Origin: Antedon mediterranea
Taxonomy: Eukaryota; Echinodermata; Crinoidea; Comatulida; Antedonidae
NCBI RefSeq assembly: GCF_964355755.1
Contig: NC_092671.1
Span: forward strand, 7,761,001-7,825,000
DNA: 64,000 bases
Direction of reading: 5' to 3'
Made by a program: the position numbers and the translations under genes
The notes under the pieces: model-generated
What the model saw: only the letters and a program-made list of their open reading frames with translations
Database searches by the model: none
Told to the model about the DNA's origin: nothing
Part shown: piece by piece, positions 34,758-49,299 of the stretch
How the letters are laid out: every line of letters begins with the position of its first letter
How positions within the stretch are numbered: position 1 is the first letter of the stretch

Positions 34758-37700
34758 TGTCCTGACTCTTTTAAAAATTATCTTGTATCTCGTAACGATT
34801 ATCGTTAAAAAGTTGGAAAAATGTTCCAAATTTGTGCGTTTTATTGTTTAAAACCCTAATCAAACTTTGGTAAAAAAGTAAAATAATTCGTTAGATTTAT
34901 TCCAAGTAAAGCGGTTGAATTTATCGTTATGCGTAACACAAGTCAACTCGGGAAGTGTCGATGCTTCGGCGCTTTGACTCATAAGTGAGTGTATTCAACG
35001 AATCTCTACCGTAATAATGGATTTAGTTATAGAGTTTCAGAAGACAAAGTCAGGTCCCGCGAGAGTCATTTAGCCAATGCTGGAATATACACAGGCATCG
35101 CACAATTCGCAGACGTAATTATAAAACTCAATACATACTTTGTAAGATGAGTTGAAAAAGCGACCCCAACGATTAAGGTTGTTTTAGTTGAGCCCATTGT
35201 TGTAAAGGGATTGTTCGCCATACGTAACAATACAAATCTTTAGTGCGGGGCCCTTGATGTTCATCATAGCACCTTTGTAATTCACCGAATTCTTTAAATG
35301 GAATGATGAGTTTTATTACCTAATTACATTAAGTACCTATTGAGAAGGTTCGATAATTATATTTTCGCTTTTGTGCCAAACATTGATTAGTGTCGCTTGG
35401 AATCCGCACCCCGATCCAATAGTGGACCAGTATCAAAAGTCACCATTAAAATCATATTTTTTAAGTAAAACAAAAGAAATTACAACAGTTTTCATGCAAG
35501 AAAATAATATTTTCACACGTCCAATCAAATTACGCCAAGGTTATATAAGAGCAATAATATCGTGACGACAAAACGATTTTATTTTTCTTATTGATCATGA
35601 CGTCATTTAATTGGATTAATATTTTTTTTTTATTTTATTATCAAAGACCGCATAAATGGTTATCATTTCTAATTTCTAAAATGTATATTTATCTATAGTT
35701 ATCTTCCAATGTTATTGTACTATGGGGTGTGTAGCAGCCTTTTAAAGAGTAGCAATGTTGAGAATGAATTTATTTATATATAATACATCAATTCAATTTT
35801 TGTTTACTACAGCATCGATGGAATACCGGTTACCATTTTGTAGGCCCTACGCATTGGAAATACTGAGTGTCATAGTGCGTTAAGTTATGTAATTTTTGGT
35901 ACCGTTACTTTTATTTCTTGTATATGTTAACGGATGAAATCAAAAATACTTTTAAATGACGTCGTATGACAACATACATACAAATTTAGAAACGAAATAT
36001 TAGAAATATTCCTAAATATTAAGATTAATAATTAAGATTAAAAAATAATTAGATAAACTTACCAAAAATTTCCTGTAGCTAAATTTACAAATGGAATTAA
36101 GATATATCAATTATATATATATATACATCTATCCATTATACATATATCTAGCCATTATACCCAAATCACTGATAAAAATAGTGGGTGTATGTTTTTCAAA
36201 ATACATTCAACCTGCAGGCAGAAATGATGAATATCAGTTTAATAGCCTCATAGAAAGCATTCATTAGCGGTATCTGAAATAAAAAAAAATGATATAATAC
36301 TGGTAGTTAGGCTTAGTTCCTGTAATGTTACCGTATGTGTTGGTCTCTGCTTCAGCGACACACAACAGTGTGTTCCCTCCCTATAGCTCTCGATGCGAAC
36401 GCATTTATTTTTCTATGAATATTATTTACTCGAGGTAGTGTTTTCCAGTGTTTATGCTATGATTAGCATATTGGGCCGTGAAGTGGTACAGGTCGTTTCA
36501 GTCCAAGTATTTAGTGTTTTGAATTAACCGTTTTTCTGCAGATGCTAAATGGTAAAGTTATAAATCTTACACTGCCGGATGTACATTGCAACGGATAGAT
36601 TTTAAGGTAAGCTGACTAAAAATCGGAAAATAGGACGGTTTGGAGTGGCTTCTTCATCATACCTTCTTATAACAGTGATTACAAACTCTATGGACACCTG
36701 CCATGTAGTAGAGTAACCCGTCATCCTACCGGGCTTAATTACTTATAGGCACGAACGTGCTCAGTCGCTAACTTGGTACTCCCCCAAGCGTTGCAAGTCC
36801 ACGTGTAGATACAGAAAGTTTAATACATATAGATGAAATGAACTAACTTTACTTGCGACCAACTGCTTGTGGATTGTAGCAGGCACCGTATTATTCAACT
36901 GATTCGGTTGATAATACCGGAGGAAAGCTATAGTTAAAAATGTTAAAGCACACATAGTCTGAAAATGGAAGGAAGGAAGACACATTATGTAATAATAATG
37001 CAGTAGATTTAGTTCTAGGCTTAATTGACCAGAAAGTCGAACAGAATCATCGATCAAAACATCATAAACATATTATCATGCATTATAGAATTAAATCTGT
37101 ATCATAAAAATCAACATACGTCTAAAGTAACACGGATGAAAGGAAAGTAATTGGTTAAGGAATTTGTTTAGAATGAACGAAACATTATAAAATGTAACAA
37201 TATTAATTCTTTTGCAAGTATTCTCATTATGAAAATGAATAATGTTTTCCGAAAGCTGGTCACTTCTTTCTGGTTGTTATCGTTTTTATGTGAATTTTCC
37301 ATTTTTTAATATTAGTTTTTGTGTTAATATGCCTAAAGAGGACAAAACATGAACAATAAAGATTAAACAAACATCGACACATCGACTCGATCATTTTAAT
37401 TTTGCCCCCCCCCCCTCCCACCAAAAAAAAAAACAAGAAAAAAAAACAATGTATAAACAAATATAACAAGGAAAGACAAAAATTAAGTAAATTTATTCTT
37501 TCTTCTTTCCTGATTAGATACAACGACTTCAGTCAATGGGCATCCGATTGTTTTTTTTTTCTTTAAATGGCGGTTTTATCAGGTAATTATTTTTCCTCAT
37601 TCAATATTTGTTCAAACTTAAAAATTATTTTGTGACATTTAAATGTCCTATTCAACAATTTCTTTAATCCTTTTATTTTTATACAGTAATTTCTTGTTTT

Positions 37701-40700
37701 ATCTTTGTTTCATCGTATAGGCCTACTCATCTTCTCATATGAAACTGCGCAAGTACGGTAATGGTTCAGTTAATAAATAACATAATTTATCTTTCCAATT
37801 TCTCTAACTTGAACCCACTTGTGTGTATCTATCCAATTTCGCTGAATTTCACAGTATATATATTTTAACATCATCGTATCTCGCTCAAGCCTCGTGAATG
37901 TGAATTTAAATAAATTTCTAATATCTATCTATTATCGACAAGATATAACATCTCCTTGCTATCATTAAATTAATTTTAAATTGATCAAATTCAAATGCTA
38001 GTCTCTAGCTTGTCAAATAGTTTGTTAACGTAAACTGTATAGCAACATAACGATACTTAAGGGAGTATTATTGAACTTGTATTTTGATCACCATAACAAA
38101 TCCACAAAGGTGTGCCGAGAGTTGTTTTAAGTATTCCATTGTCGGGGACTTTTGAGAGCGTTTTGTTTAAAAACGGAAATTAATCTTTTGTTTTATGTTT
38201 TATTGCGTCTATTATACGATCTCAACATTTTATTTCTTAATTAATTACATCCTTTTTTAATCAAGTACTAATCACATTGTGTGACGGATACATTTTTTGT
38301 TTGTGTGTTTAATCCTAGTTAACAGCTTTTTTTTATATGCATGGTTATTTGTTTTCAGTGCACTTCGTTTTAGTTTAGTTCATGTAAATCCCCTCATTGT
38401 ATACAAACAAATACAAAATTTAATTCGTAAATTAACATCCGTGTAAATGATGTATTTTCCTATATATTGTATAAGAATCAGAAGTACCAGACCTCCCTTT
38501 GTTTTCAGTTGCTCTTTTAGCCACCGCAATGGTACAAAATATTACAAAGGTAAATTTAATTACCTAATTAACACAATCTTTTCGTGTGAATACATTTTTT
38601 GTTTGTTTACATCTTGCTATCAGTGCGATTTAATTTGTGTTCGTCTAAAAATTGTATAGGCCTAACCATTTACAGTCGGCGGCGTAATTTTCTATTTTAT
38701 TTCGGAGTTTGATTTATATTATAATTACGTAACACAAATTGTATATGATATTGGAATGAAAGTTCTACGTGCTGTAAGTTTGTATATGATATATTATCTT
38801 TCTAAAAATTAATTTGAAAAAGCTCTCCTTATTTTTTTGTTTCGTTTTTCAATGATGATGTTAGTTGGATTTCCATCGATAGTTAATGAATGAACTTTGT
38901 CAACACACGGTGCAATGATTTGGTGCAATGCGTTGACAATTTCATCATTGTCAACTAAATATATAAGCTATAGTTTTTAATTCCATTCATTTTGTTTCTC
39001 AGAGTTGCTTTCAAAGATATTTTCTGGTAAATTGTAAATTGTAAAGTTTGAATTACTGACATGACAGTATAACTCATGCATAGCGTGTCCCAAATCATGG
39101 ACGTGTTTCAACAATAATACAGCCTTATGAATAGGCCTACATGATTATAAACATTATGGGGAAAGGTAATTACCGTAATTTATATCTTTAGTAATGATAG
39201 TAATTTCGAATGCAACTTAAAAAACTCTAATAAACTGTGTTGGCATTTCAGGAGTTAATTTTCGTATTGCCAAAATCGTATTTCAATCAGAATAATTTTC
39301 ATTATATATGTTGGCCTATTTCCACTTAAACATTACATATCGCTTAATGTTACGTTGTGGAAAAAATGTTTTTATATTTTGCATATGATTTCAATATAAA
39401 TATTGATATATATAATCTGGTCATATCCGTTTTCAATGAGACGTACTAGTTTTATTTGCTTGCTTTGACTCTGGAATGCACCAGCACAGAATCAAGGAGT
39501 TATTCCATTTTCGTCGAGGAAAAAAAACTAAAGAGATGATAAACGTTAATATGAAGTAATTTCTTAAACCAACTAAAACCTGTCGTTGAAGTAGAATATG
39601 CGTTGCATTGCTCTACTCTGTAGACATCGCGTCTCTTCATCGACCATTATGCACGGTGCTCACGGGATGGAGTTTATAATTTACACGAGTATGTAGTATT
39701 AATTCCTATTGCCTAAACTAAAGCCATTTAGATAGCAAGAAACATACATTTAACGATAACTAATTTGACATTTAATTAGCTGATCCCCTTATCGCACCCA
39801 TTAGCTGTATCTAAGTAGCCAACAGCAGTGAACGTAGACAATACTGAACTATCCGAAAGCATGATAATAATATTTATGAAGGACACTAGCATAAAATAAT
39901 CAAAGCCGAAGATAGGTGTCTCTGTGCATTTATATAATATAATCATGACTGCTCGTTAAATTGGTTTTAGTGTGCCATTTCGTTATTCACATGCTAGTAT
40001 AAAAAAGTGTCTATACGGTAGCAATACCAATACTTAATGTTGTTGCATCTATGCGTATACCTTTTGCGTCATGACAATACCGTGTACTGTTGGGCCCCAA
40101 ACCATGGGCGTGGTCGGGCATCATACACGTCCTACTAACAAACATTGCTGGAAAACGTTGATCAGTTAAAGTAATACAATGTAATTTCGATGCGAAAGTA
40201 CGATTTGTATTTCAAAAGAAATTTTTAAGCAACATTTCTGTTACTTGGGTAAGGTACCGTAGCCCTACATGGTATCAATTCGGAAAGTAGTATATGGTCT
40301 CTTTCTGAATAAATACCAATGAATAGAACCGAATATATTCGAGGTATTTCTTCAAATTAAGCCTAATGACAATGTTTTCCATATTGAATTCACCGGTCAT
40401 TTAATGGGCTCAATTCGGTACCGATTTAAAATCTTGTGAAATTGGCAAACTTTCGCCTACGAAGGAAAATCCCCACAGTAAACCAACTCCCCAACTCGTT
40501 ACTACCTTGAACTAACAAGTTGTGTATATATCGATATCCATATATCAAGATATAACGACTTCTTTCTCTGAGATGATGCAATTATAAAGAAATATATTCC
40601 ATAAAACGTCTCCAGGTTCATATAATATTCATTAGTGCGGCTATCCTATTAAGTAATTTTACTTAAGTAATTACTTGAGTAAATCAGATAACAAGTAATA

Positions 40701-41878
40701 AAATCACATCACTCTTCCAAGTATCTATATACATTTTCTTATATTTTATACCCGTCGGCAAATGCATAATTAAAATTGACAATCATTAGGCAGCTATGAC
40801 AACATAAGTACGCAATGTTTGTCTAATATGTTTTCTTTTTATGAGTTTTTAAGGTTGTTGTGTGATGGAATTCGAAAGGATTAATAGAGTAGACGTAGTT
40901 GGTGGCGTCAGGCCTGTCTGCAGAACAAAGCCGAATTGATTATTATTGATATGAGAAATATACATTTTAATAATATTGAAATTATTATTGTAATATTAAT
41001 GTTGGTTGGAGAGGTCTAATAGGCCTAAATATCTTCCATTTATTATGAAATAATATTGTAATTGAAAAAAATGATTACGTTTCTTTTCGTTTTTGTAATA
41101 ATTAGGGCATTTGTTGTTATAGAACAGACAAATCTATCCATTTATTGAGTTAAAGTATAAGAGTAAAATAATATTCGCTTATAACGAAATACAGATGGTA
41201 GGTCTACAGTTAATCAATCTGTATCGAGATGATAACTTTCATAAAAGATATTCACTAAGAACATATTGCAAAACATATTTTTAATTATTAAATCATTATT
41301 TGGGAATTGTTTGGTAAAGTTTATCAGTAATATTGTAAGGTACTAAAAATATTTTTTATTTATCATTTTTAGTAAAAGCATTATTTAAACCAAGTAAAAT
41401 TATTCGCTTTCACAATTAATATACGGAATCCAAGAACCTCAAAAATACAGTACTCCAGCCATGCATCAAAATGTTAGCATAAATCTTCTAATATAGTCAT
41501 TATCACCTTTTACTGTTAAAATAAACATATGTGTATGTAATAAAATACAACTATCACTATAATGTTAAGAACGCTCGATCATAATAGGAAATACTATCAA
41601 TTGTAAATTTGGTTGACAAATTTCTTTGTAAACTTGGTGAATTAAACGAATAAACAAGTTTCACCCATTTAACGGCAACCTTTTGAACAGTTCAGTAAAT
41701 TCGTCTAAATGTACAAAAAATATAAACTTACAATGTTCACTCGCACGATGCACGAATTACGTCATGAATACATTTACCTATTTTCAATTTTCAATATTGA
41801 CATATTATTCTGGGGGTGCGAACAAGAGTTGATATTGTACGTACGCGCGCGCACAATAAACGTCACAAATGGTCTGTA

Positions 41879-42030
41879 TATCTACACTATCAAACTTTAT
41901 ATGACAAAAAATGTGATGTGCCCATATAAATGGACACAATGATGTCATATCACTAACATATCTGGGCATATCACTACCATATTTGGGTATATCACATTTT
42001 TTTTGTCAAACTAGTTTGATAGTGTAGACA
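41879..42030. mobile_element. MITE with TCTACACTATCAAACT termini, copy B
   Basis: Left end TCTACACTATCAAACTTTAT and right end ACTAGTTTGATAGTGTAGAC are inverted copies. The interior shares ATGTGATGTGCCCATATA, GATGTCATATCACTAACATA and CTACCATATTTGGG with copy A. The outer TAAAGC bases seen in copy A are lost here. Confidence 0.85.
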
Positions 42031-45000
42031 TTAAAACATGGTACGTCACACATGGTTTGGGAAACATCACACGCATTGCTAACAAAATATTTCCACTAAA
42101 ATCTCTTTAACGTCATTTTAACTAAACGAAAGGCGATGACAAATGTGAATAGCAGAGAGAAAATTTGTCTGAAAAAAAACCACCTGAGGGGGACTGGAAA
42201 TGGCAGTGAAATGATCACGTTACACCTCATTTCGTCATAGATTATTGAGTATATTATGAGGTACTTAGAACCCAAAGAGCGTCACATCATTAGGAAAATA
42301 TTACATGTTAACAGAGAGATAATCAGTGCTCGAAATTTGTGAAAAAATAGCTTATAAACGCATAGAAATGAATATGATAGAATGTACAGATGTGCTAATA
42401 ACGATTACATGCTTTGACAAAGTGTCTGATTCGTAACCCATTAAATGCTAATGACGAGAGATTCATAAATCATCAAATGAACAAAAAATACCAAGTGTAA
42501 CAAATATTGGGATACATTGTTTATAAATACAACGTGGAAGTATTGTTATGTTTAAAGAACATCATTAGGTTAGTTAAAACTTATTTTACCGTTGGATAAT
42601 ATACCTGAAAATAGTAGGCATACTATATTGAATTACTGTTCCTTATTTTTATAATAAAATGTACATCTCAATGATTGTTTTATGGACTGGTGATGAACAT
42701 TATATCCAAGTTTCATTACTTACTACATCTAGGAAAAACTATAAAGTGACGTGTTAAAGTGAATTTTGCTTAACCTGACATACAAATTGCACAGAATACT
42801 TAGTATTACGTAAGGATAAAACATGTGAGGAGGAACTCGCACTTATAATCATATGTATAGTGTTTTTCTATATTGCTTATAGCTTAGACGATTTATGTCG
42901 CAGGTTGGTTTGATTAAACAACAATAAACAAATACAATTATAATTATCATATCACAATGTCTTTCATTTGAACAGTTCAGTAAATTTGTAACAATTAGTA
43001 ATATTCCGTACTTTTAGAATTATAGTAATCGTGGTAATGCATAGTTACATAACGTAAACAAAGTTTTACCACTGTTTAACATCTCTCTAGATCTACTCAG
43101 AATGTGTCTGATAGAATAACTAACCATCGAATCCGAATGTCCACAACTCCAAATGTCGACAGCGCCGAATGGTCCATTCATTTGAGCCGTTTTTGATTGT
43201 TCATCAGTGTGAGCAAGCATTAAAATTAGTAGGCCTAGGCCTACACATGATAAAAACTTTAATTAATTCGCAATTAAATATCAGGAAATTATGAAGCAAA
43301 TGCAAGATAGTGATTGATTGGATGGGTTGTTGTTGTAATACAGTAACCGATGCTGAACACGTAAGGCAGTATGTGCAGATTATAGATGGCTCACTTCATT
43401 TATTGATTCGTTCAACAACGACCGAATTAGGTCTACAGTACAGTAGGACCTCTGCATTGTATGTCCCGTGTAACACCCCATACTGCTTCGGTAAAACTCT
43501 TATTTTTATACCAAATTGAAACCAAATAGGCCTACTTACCCCTGGATTAATTAGTTCCCTCAAGCTAGACTACTGTACTTGTAAATTTTCCTACAAAAAA
43601 AATATATATATATATATATTTATATAATTAAAATATAATTATTATATTATATTGTTGCTTTTATTTGCAGTTTATGTTGCTATTGTTACATCAATAAGCC
43701 TATTCTTCCGTCATGCATTGCCTACATCTTTATTGCATTAATTACTATAAGTTATTAAACAAAAAGGATATATTATATTTTAATACTGCATACAGTAATT
43801 AGTTATTACACTTGTTTACAAAACAAAACAATCGTAAAAGAAAACAAGTGGGGTAAGCTACTGCATTTCTCCCTCTCACAATTTTTTCCAAATTATGTTA
43901 GAATTGATAGATACAAAAAGTAGTTGTTTTTAGGTGTCATCTGAATTTAATATTGACATAGCAAATAATGCGTTTTGAAAAGGAAGCAGGGGGTTAGGTC
44001 CTACAAGGGGAGGAGAAGGGGGTTCATTAGTCACGTGACTTAAACCGTCTTGCGAATTAAACCGTCACGTGTCCCAAATCAGGCTATTGTAGGCCTTTAC
44101 TCTACTGTGTACTAACAAACGTTATCTGCTGCCCTCTTTAGCTTTAGAAGTTTTTTAGACTCTATGATGTCGTTTTCTAATTTCATTTGCGGATGTGACG
44201 TATGAGAATATTGTGAATAATTGGCCTAGTGATTGGAATAAAAAGCATATATTAATATTTTAATATAGAAATGACAAGGCCAATATATTATTTTATTTCC
44301 CATTTCCCCTACATATTTTCGAAAGTAAGAGGTTATTGTAGTTCTAATATCAATGCAATGTGTATACTTGACTTCTTGTTTTTGTTTGTTCTTCTTTATA
44401 AATTAATATAGAGTTTTAAATTGGTAGTAAGTTATATCATTTTAAATATCTTTATCTTTATTTTCTATCTATCTATCTATTTTAGATATTTGTATGCACC
44501 TTTCATAAGCATTGAGTGCCATAATTGATATGCCCCTAAATTATTAATCTTTTTTAAAGATTGTTATCAATTTTTCGGTGATTTTATCCTGGCTATTCCT
44601 TAAACATGTTCTTAAAAATAAAAAGGGTTTGGTTTCCCGCCATTCTACTGTTTCGTTGTAGATTAGTAATAATCATGTTTTTTTCTTTCAGATGAATCAG
44701 TCAGACATATTGAACTCTTCAGAACGATTCGTGACGAATATAAAGACACCAGCATTGGTTGATCAACAGAACAGGCGGACCACCATGTCACATAAAGGGC
44801 AGAGTGATAAAACCATCTATAGTAGCGTTATTTACGACTTAAGGTTTGTGGGGCTGGTCGGAAACATCAAAGAGTAATATCGTCATAAACCAAGTGTCTT
44901 ACAATCAACGCAAATGGGGCGATTGAGTGTAGTGCGGAAACTACGTAAACAGATTGAATACTGGGTAATTACATGTCAATGAATGATTCTAGGCGTACAA

Positions 45001-45060
45001 ACATTCGAGATCGACCTAGTTTGCTATTTTGCGAAACACAGCAGTTTTTAACAAGTCAAT

Positions 45061-45106
45061 GCATACGTATTATTACGTATTATTACGTATTATTACGTAT
45101 TATTTT
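45061..45106. repeat. Short tandem repeat of TATTACGTAT
   Basis: About four units of the 10-bp word TATTACGTAT lie head to tail. It is non-coding and there is no evidence for a function. Confidence 0.8.
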
Positions 45107-45253
45107 AACGGCAGACTAGACGCAATTTTTATTTTAAACGTTTATTTAAAGTTCTTCTACCTTTTTTTTTTCAAAATCAAAGGCAGAATCTTAAATTTTT
45201 TAACTGATTGTAGTAAAGAATATACAGTACTCACAATACAATCTGAAATATAA

Positions 45254-45264
45254 TAGCGCCCCCA
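45254..45264 (-). promoter_or_regulatory. CTCF-like site, minus orientation
   Basis: On the minus strand the sequence reads TGTATTGGGGGCGCTA, sharing the GGGGGCGCTA core and leading TGT with the plus-strand site at 27193. It lies within the Evx-Hox interval, so the two sites face each other across Evx. Assignment rests on the motif only. Confidence 0.3.
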
Positions 45265-46985
45265 ATACAAAACGAATTATTAATTTTACACGTTTCGATC
45301 TATTCTTTCTATAATTGTGTTCTTTGTTTAAAAATTACTAAAACCTAAACCATATATTTGCTTCGCACTGTACAAATATATCTGAATTATACACTATTTT
45401 TATCGACGCTTAGACTAGCTTACACAAAATAATATGCCATAGTGCTGTGTAACGCGGTGACATTGAATCCCAATAACAACGTATATTCCAATTAGGGAAG
45501 ACAAGTAAAAATAAGAATTATAACATAAAATTGTATAGAAATTAAATAATAGGCCTATCACAACTAAAGAGGCAACGATAGCCTAGGTATTTACCAGGTA
45601 TTATATTAGCTAATTTAGGTAAGATAAAAACATTCAGTAAATTAGATTAGTCTATACTTACACTTAACTATAACCTAGTAATGTCTGTTGACATTAATGC
45701 ATGTATACACTAATAATTTATCTTTAAGTGACTGTGGCACATAACTTGTTTTTGAAATTGACATAAAGCACACATAAATTTACTCTCTACTCGTGTGAGT
45801 GTATAATGTTTAACGCTAGCTAACTTAACAAATAGGCCTAAAAGAAATGTATTTAATCGACTGGCTGAATAAAATATGATTATACAGATAAAAATGTGCA
45901 ATTGTAAAACAATACATTTTAAATATCAGTCCTCTTATCGGAAATGGTACATTATTTATAGTAAGAAATCTAAACAATCATAAAAACTTCCTCAAGTTTC
46001 TCGATCAAATAAAACAACCTAGAATAATTTCAGGTGGGCGGGCATATTATTTTATTTAGAAATAATATATTATGTGAGTGTAGTGAAAATGGGCCAGAGA
46101 TATGCCCTAAATATGCACCCTAGAGGTATAAAGGTCTATGGTATATATGAATCTGGCTTTGTATTGAGGTGCTCTCGTCCCATTCAAAGTGACCACGCGT
46201 GTTAGTAAGACCAGCCATGCCTTATGGTTAAAAAGAAGAACCTACTTATTTTAAACGGTACAGAGAAGCGACAGTACTCTTGTGCCAATGTAAGCACCCT
46301 GTTTACATATTATAATGTGGTAGGTATAAGGCGGTAGGTTATCATACATTAGGCCTACACAGCATAGAGTGTAGGCTACATCGCAACATACGGTATAAGG
46401 CTAATGGTTGTTAATACACACATGTGTTTAAACAATCAAAAAGCCATGAACTCAATAATAATATAAGTCCTATAAGTTAACCAGTTAAGCAATTATTCTT
46501 CGTGTAAATATCATGTAAAGTTTAAATTGTGTAAGGCTATGTATAGGCCTGGGTATTTGGAGGCGAATGAAACAAACATCTCAACCGGCGTCATTTAGGC
46601 CTACGAGTTGTTTCACATTTCATGTTATGATCGTGATGTTTTAAGGTTTAGTCTTTTAAAATCATAAACCATTTTAACAATTCAAAATAAATAACCAACC
46701 AACCAACACTCATACTAAGGGGACACTTTGCTGGTCTGGAAGGTGTCCCCTTAATAGGGGTTCTATGTTTAACTAAAGTACGGTATACTAATTGTTGTAA
46801 AGTAAAGTTATCCGGTAAAAATAATGCCATGGTACTAAAACTAGCGGGCGCTATTGACTGCGAGTAGAACACTATATCAATACACAAAGTATAATTTAAA
46901 TTGTACATGATTGATTGATCGAATTTGTTTTGTGAAATTCTACTCTCAATGCACTGCGCCTGATAATCTTGTTTCAAGTACGTAC

Positions 46986-47000
46986 AGGGGCGGATCTAGA
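46986..47000 (+). mobile_element. Possible transposon end (CAGGGGCGGATCTAG)
   Basis: The word CAGGGGCGGATCTAG resembles the terminal inverted repeat of common hAT-type non-autonomous elements. No matching inverted end was found nearby; a related word CAGTGGCGAATCTATG occurs at about 47612. It may be a truncated insertion. Confidence 0.3.
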
Positions 47001-47095
47001 TGGTAAGAGATGGGGTTTTTAGAGCAGGGAAGTTGGTTAAAAACCAAATTATATGTTATACTGATGCATATGAAGAGTATTTAACGTTAAATAAA

Positions 47096-47143
47096 TTGAA
47101 TCAGGAAAGAGTGAAATTGTAATATCACTCTTTCTTGATTGAA
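47096..47143 (+). ncRNA. miRNA-like hairpin
   Basis: TTGAATCAGGAAAGAGTGA pairs with TCACTCTTTCTTGATTGAA across a 10-base loop, with one mismatch and one wobble in 19 positions, and weaker pairing continues outwards. The size fits a small RNA precursor. I do not recognise the arms as a known miRNA family. It could also be a tiny foldback repeat. Confidence 0.3.
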
Positions 47144-49299
47144 TTAATTTTTGTTTCTTTTATTGAAAATCGATGTTATTATGTTAGGATAAAAACCGAG
47201 GATATATCACTGCCTTAGCATATGAAACGATCTAATCACCACTATCCTCGTGTTTTTTGTTTAAAATCATAATTTTAGACAATATTATTATAATATTATC
47301 ATCATCATCATTCACTTCGTCTTCTTTGTCCGCATTGGCCATTGCCAATATATTAATAGCATCATCAGTATACTATTTTTTCTTCTCATCATAATTATCA
47401 TCCAAATTCTATATTTCGTTTTTGCCATCATGCATATCTCTTTATTTTTTAAATTTATATCAACTTTAAAAAATCAATATATGATTACTGCTTTGGCATA
47501 AGCGACATCAAAGATAATGAAGAAACTCTGTAAAAAGAAAACAGTAGGCCTACATTTTAAAACATCTCAACGATTTCACGATTTGAATGGTATGATCTTG
47601 ATTTCCAATTCAGTGGCGAATCTATGATTTGTTTTTTTAAATGAGGACAAACATTGTGGAATGAAATGTTGAACTTACACTATCTTTTGCACTTTGCAGG
47701 ATCTGCCTGTGTAATTAGGAATCCTCGTTAACTAAAGGAAACAATAAAGTTAGAATATAGGACGATTGAAATGTGAACGGACGATTTAATTAGAGCCGAA
47801 AACGACACTGATGAATAGGTTGTTATCTCCAGTTTCAACATTAACGCATTTTTGTGCAGACCATATATTTATTCATGTACGGAAATATCATTATCATTGT
47901 TATAGAATTGTTGTAGGCCTAGTAAGTATTAAGTTAATTTTTGTAAAATAAAATGTAAAAACTTGATCTGATCATTTTGCTGTATGTCTTACATTATAAT
48001 AGTCGAGAATGCACACACATCCCGTTGTACTATAGTTTGCACGGCCAATCTACTATTGTCTCGTCGGGAGATTAAACGAATTTCTGTTTATGAGGATATA
48101 AATACCACTTATGTTGGATTGCAGAGCAAATATTAATAGTTAGTTGTAAATTTAAAACAAATAACAAACCCATGTTCAAGGCCAAATTTAGTTTACTTAT
48201 AGAATAATTATCAATTATATTTTCAGACGACGGCGACGAGCGCGTAAACTTCTGTCGACAGACAGCTGCCTGACGTGTACACAAACATTGTGACAAAATA
48301 TCGGTCGTATGGTGAACTTCGCAACATTTCTATGCATTAGATCGTGCCAATTCGGTGAATTTAATGTTTTACCAATTATTGGATATAGTAATGTCTCGCA
48401 TGGATTATTTATTAATAGTGCACTATTATATATCTATTTATTATAAATATCAAATAATCCCATTGAAATATAAGCGTATTATTATAATATTTATATTTAT
48501 TGAATGAAAAATAGATGAACATTTTTGAAATAATCTTTTTAGTATGAATACTTATTTGTATGATGTCATTTAGTATAATTCACGGGTAGGTATAATAATG
48601 TTTTTTATCTTGGTTTTCAATCAATCTTTAATTTGAAAAGTTTATTCGATAATGTTTTTAGTTATAGTTGAATATTCCCTTTTATAGACATTTACTATCA
48701 TGATAGTCTTTAACTCGGTGATTACGCGCTTTTTGATTAAATAGATACTAGGGGCCTATAGTTTGTGAATCATTTATTTTAAAAGTGTGAATGCGCATGT
48801 TTCTATGAATAAAGCCTTAGACGCCCAGGAAATTAATAGATTTGTGAAAACAAAACAAAATTACATGTAAACTGCTGTTTGTTTAGGTTCATGGCAGTAT
48901 CCGAAAGGGTAAGACATCTCATGTTGATATTGTATCAGTGATACATTAAAAAATAAAAACTTCTATTCCGATTTACAAAAAGCATTAACTAATGTTAGTT
49001 ATAACAGCATTAGTAGAAATACATAAAAAAAAAACACAACGAAAATGCAAAAATAGAAAACTAAACTACTAAAAGTTTGACCCAACCGAACTATTTTTTA
49101 TTCGCGCGCTTGATTCTCGCAAGAAACGGTATTTTAAGATGTTCTTTTTTCTTATAATTCGCCGAATTTAAATTAATCAATTAAAAAATGTTATTAAATT
49201 ACAAACTGTTAAATAATTTATTAAAAAATAATTTCAAATCTGATCCATAATTTCAAAATATAAAGACGTTAATCTACATGTAAACCTTAGTATTGAGTT

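Noticed and set aside
34438-34851. Plus-strand ORF of 137 codons
   Set aside because: It is the antisense shadow of Evx exon 1.
44692-44877. Open frame after a strong TTTCTTTCAG acceptor in the Evx-Hox interval
   Set aside because: It looks exon-like, with a possible GTTTGTG donor, but has no recognisable domain and no partner exon. It was left out as a gene, though transcript data could revive it.
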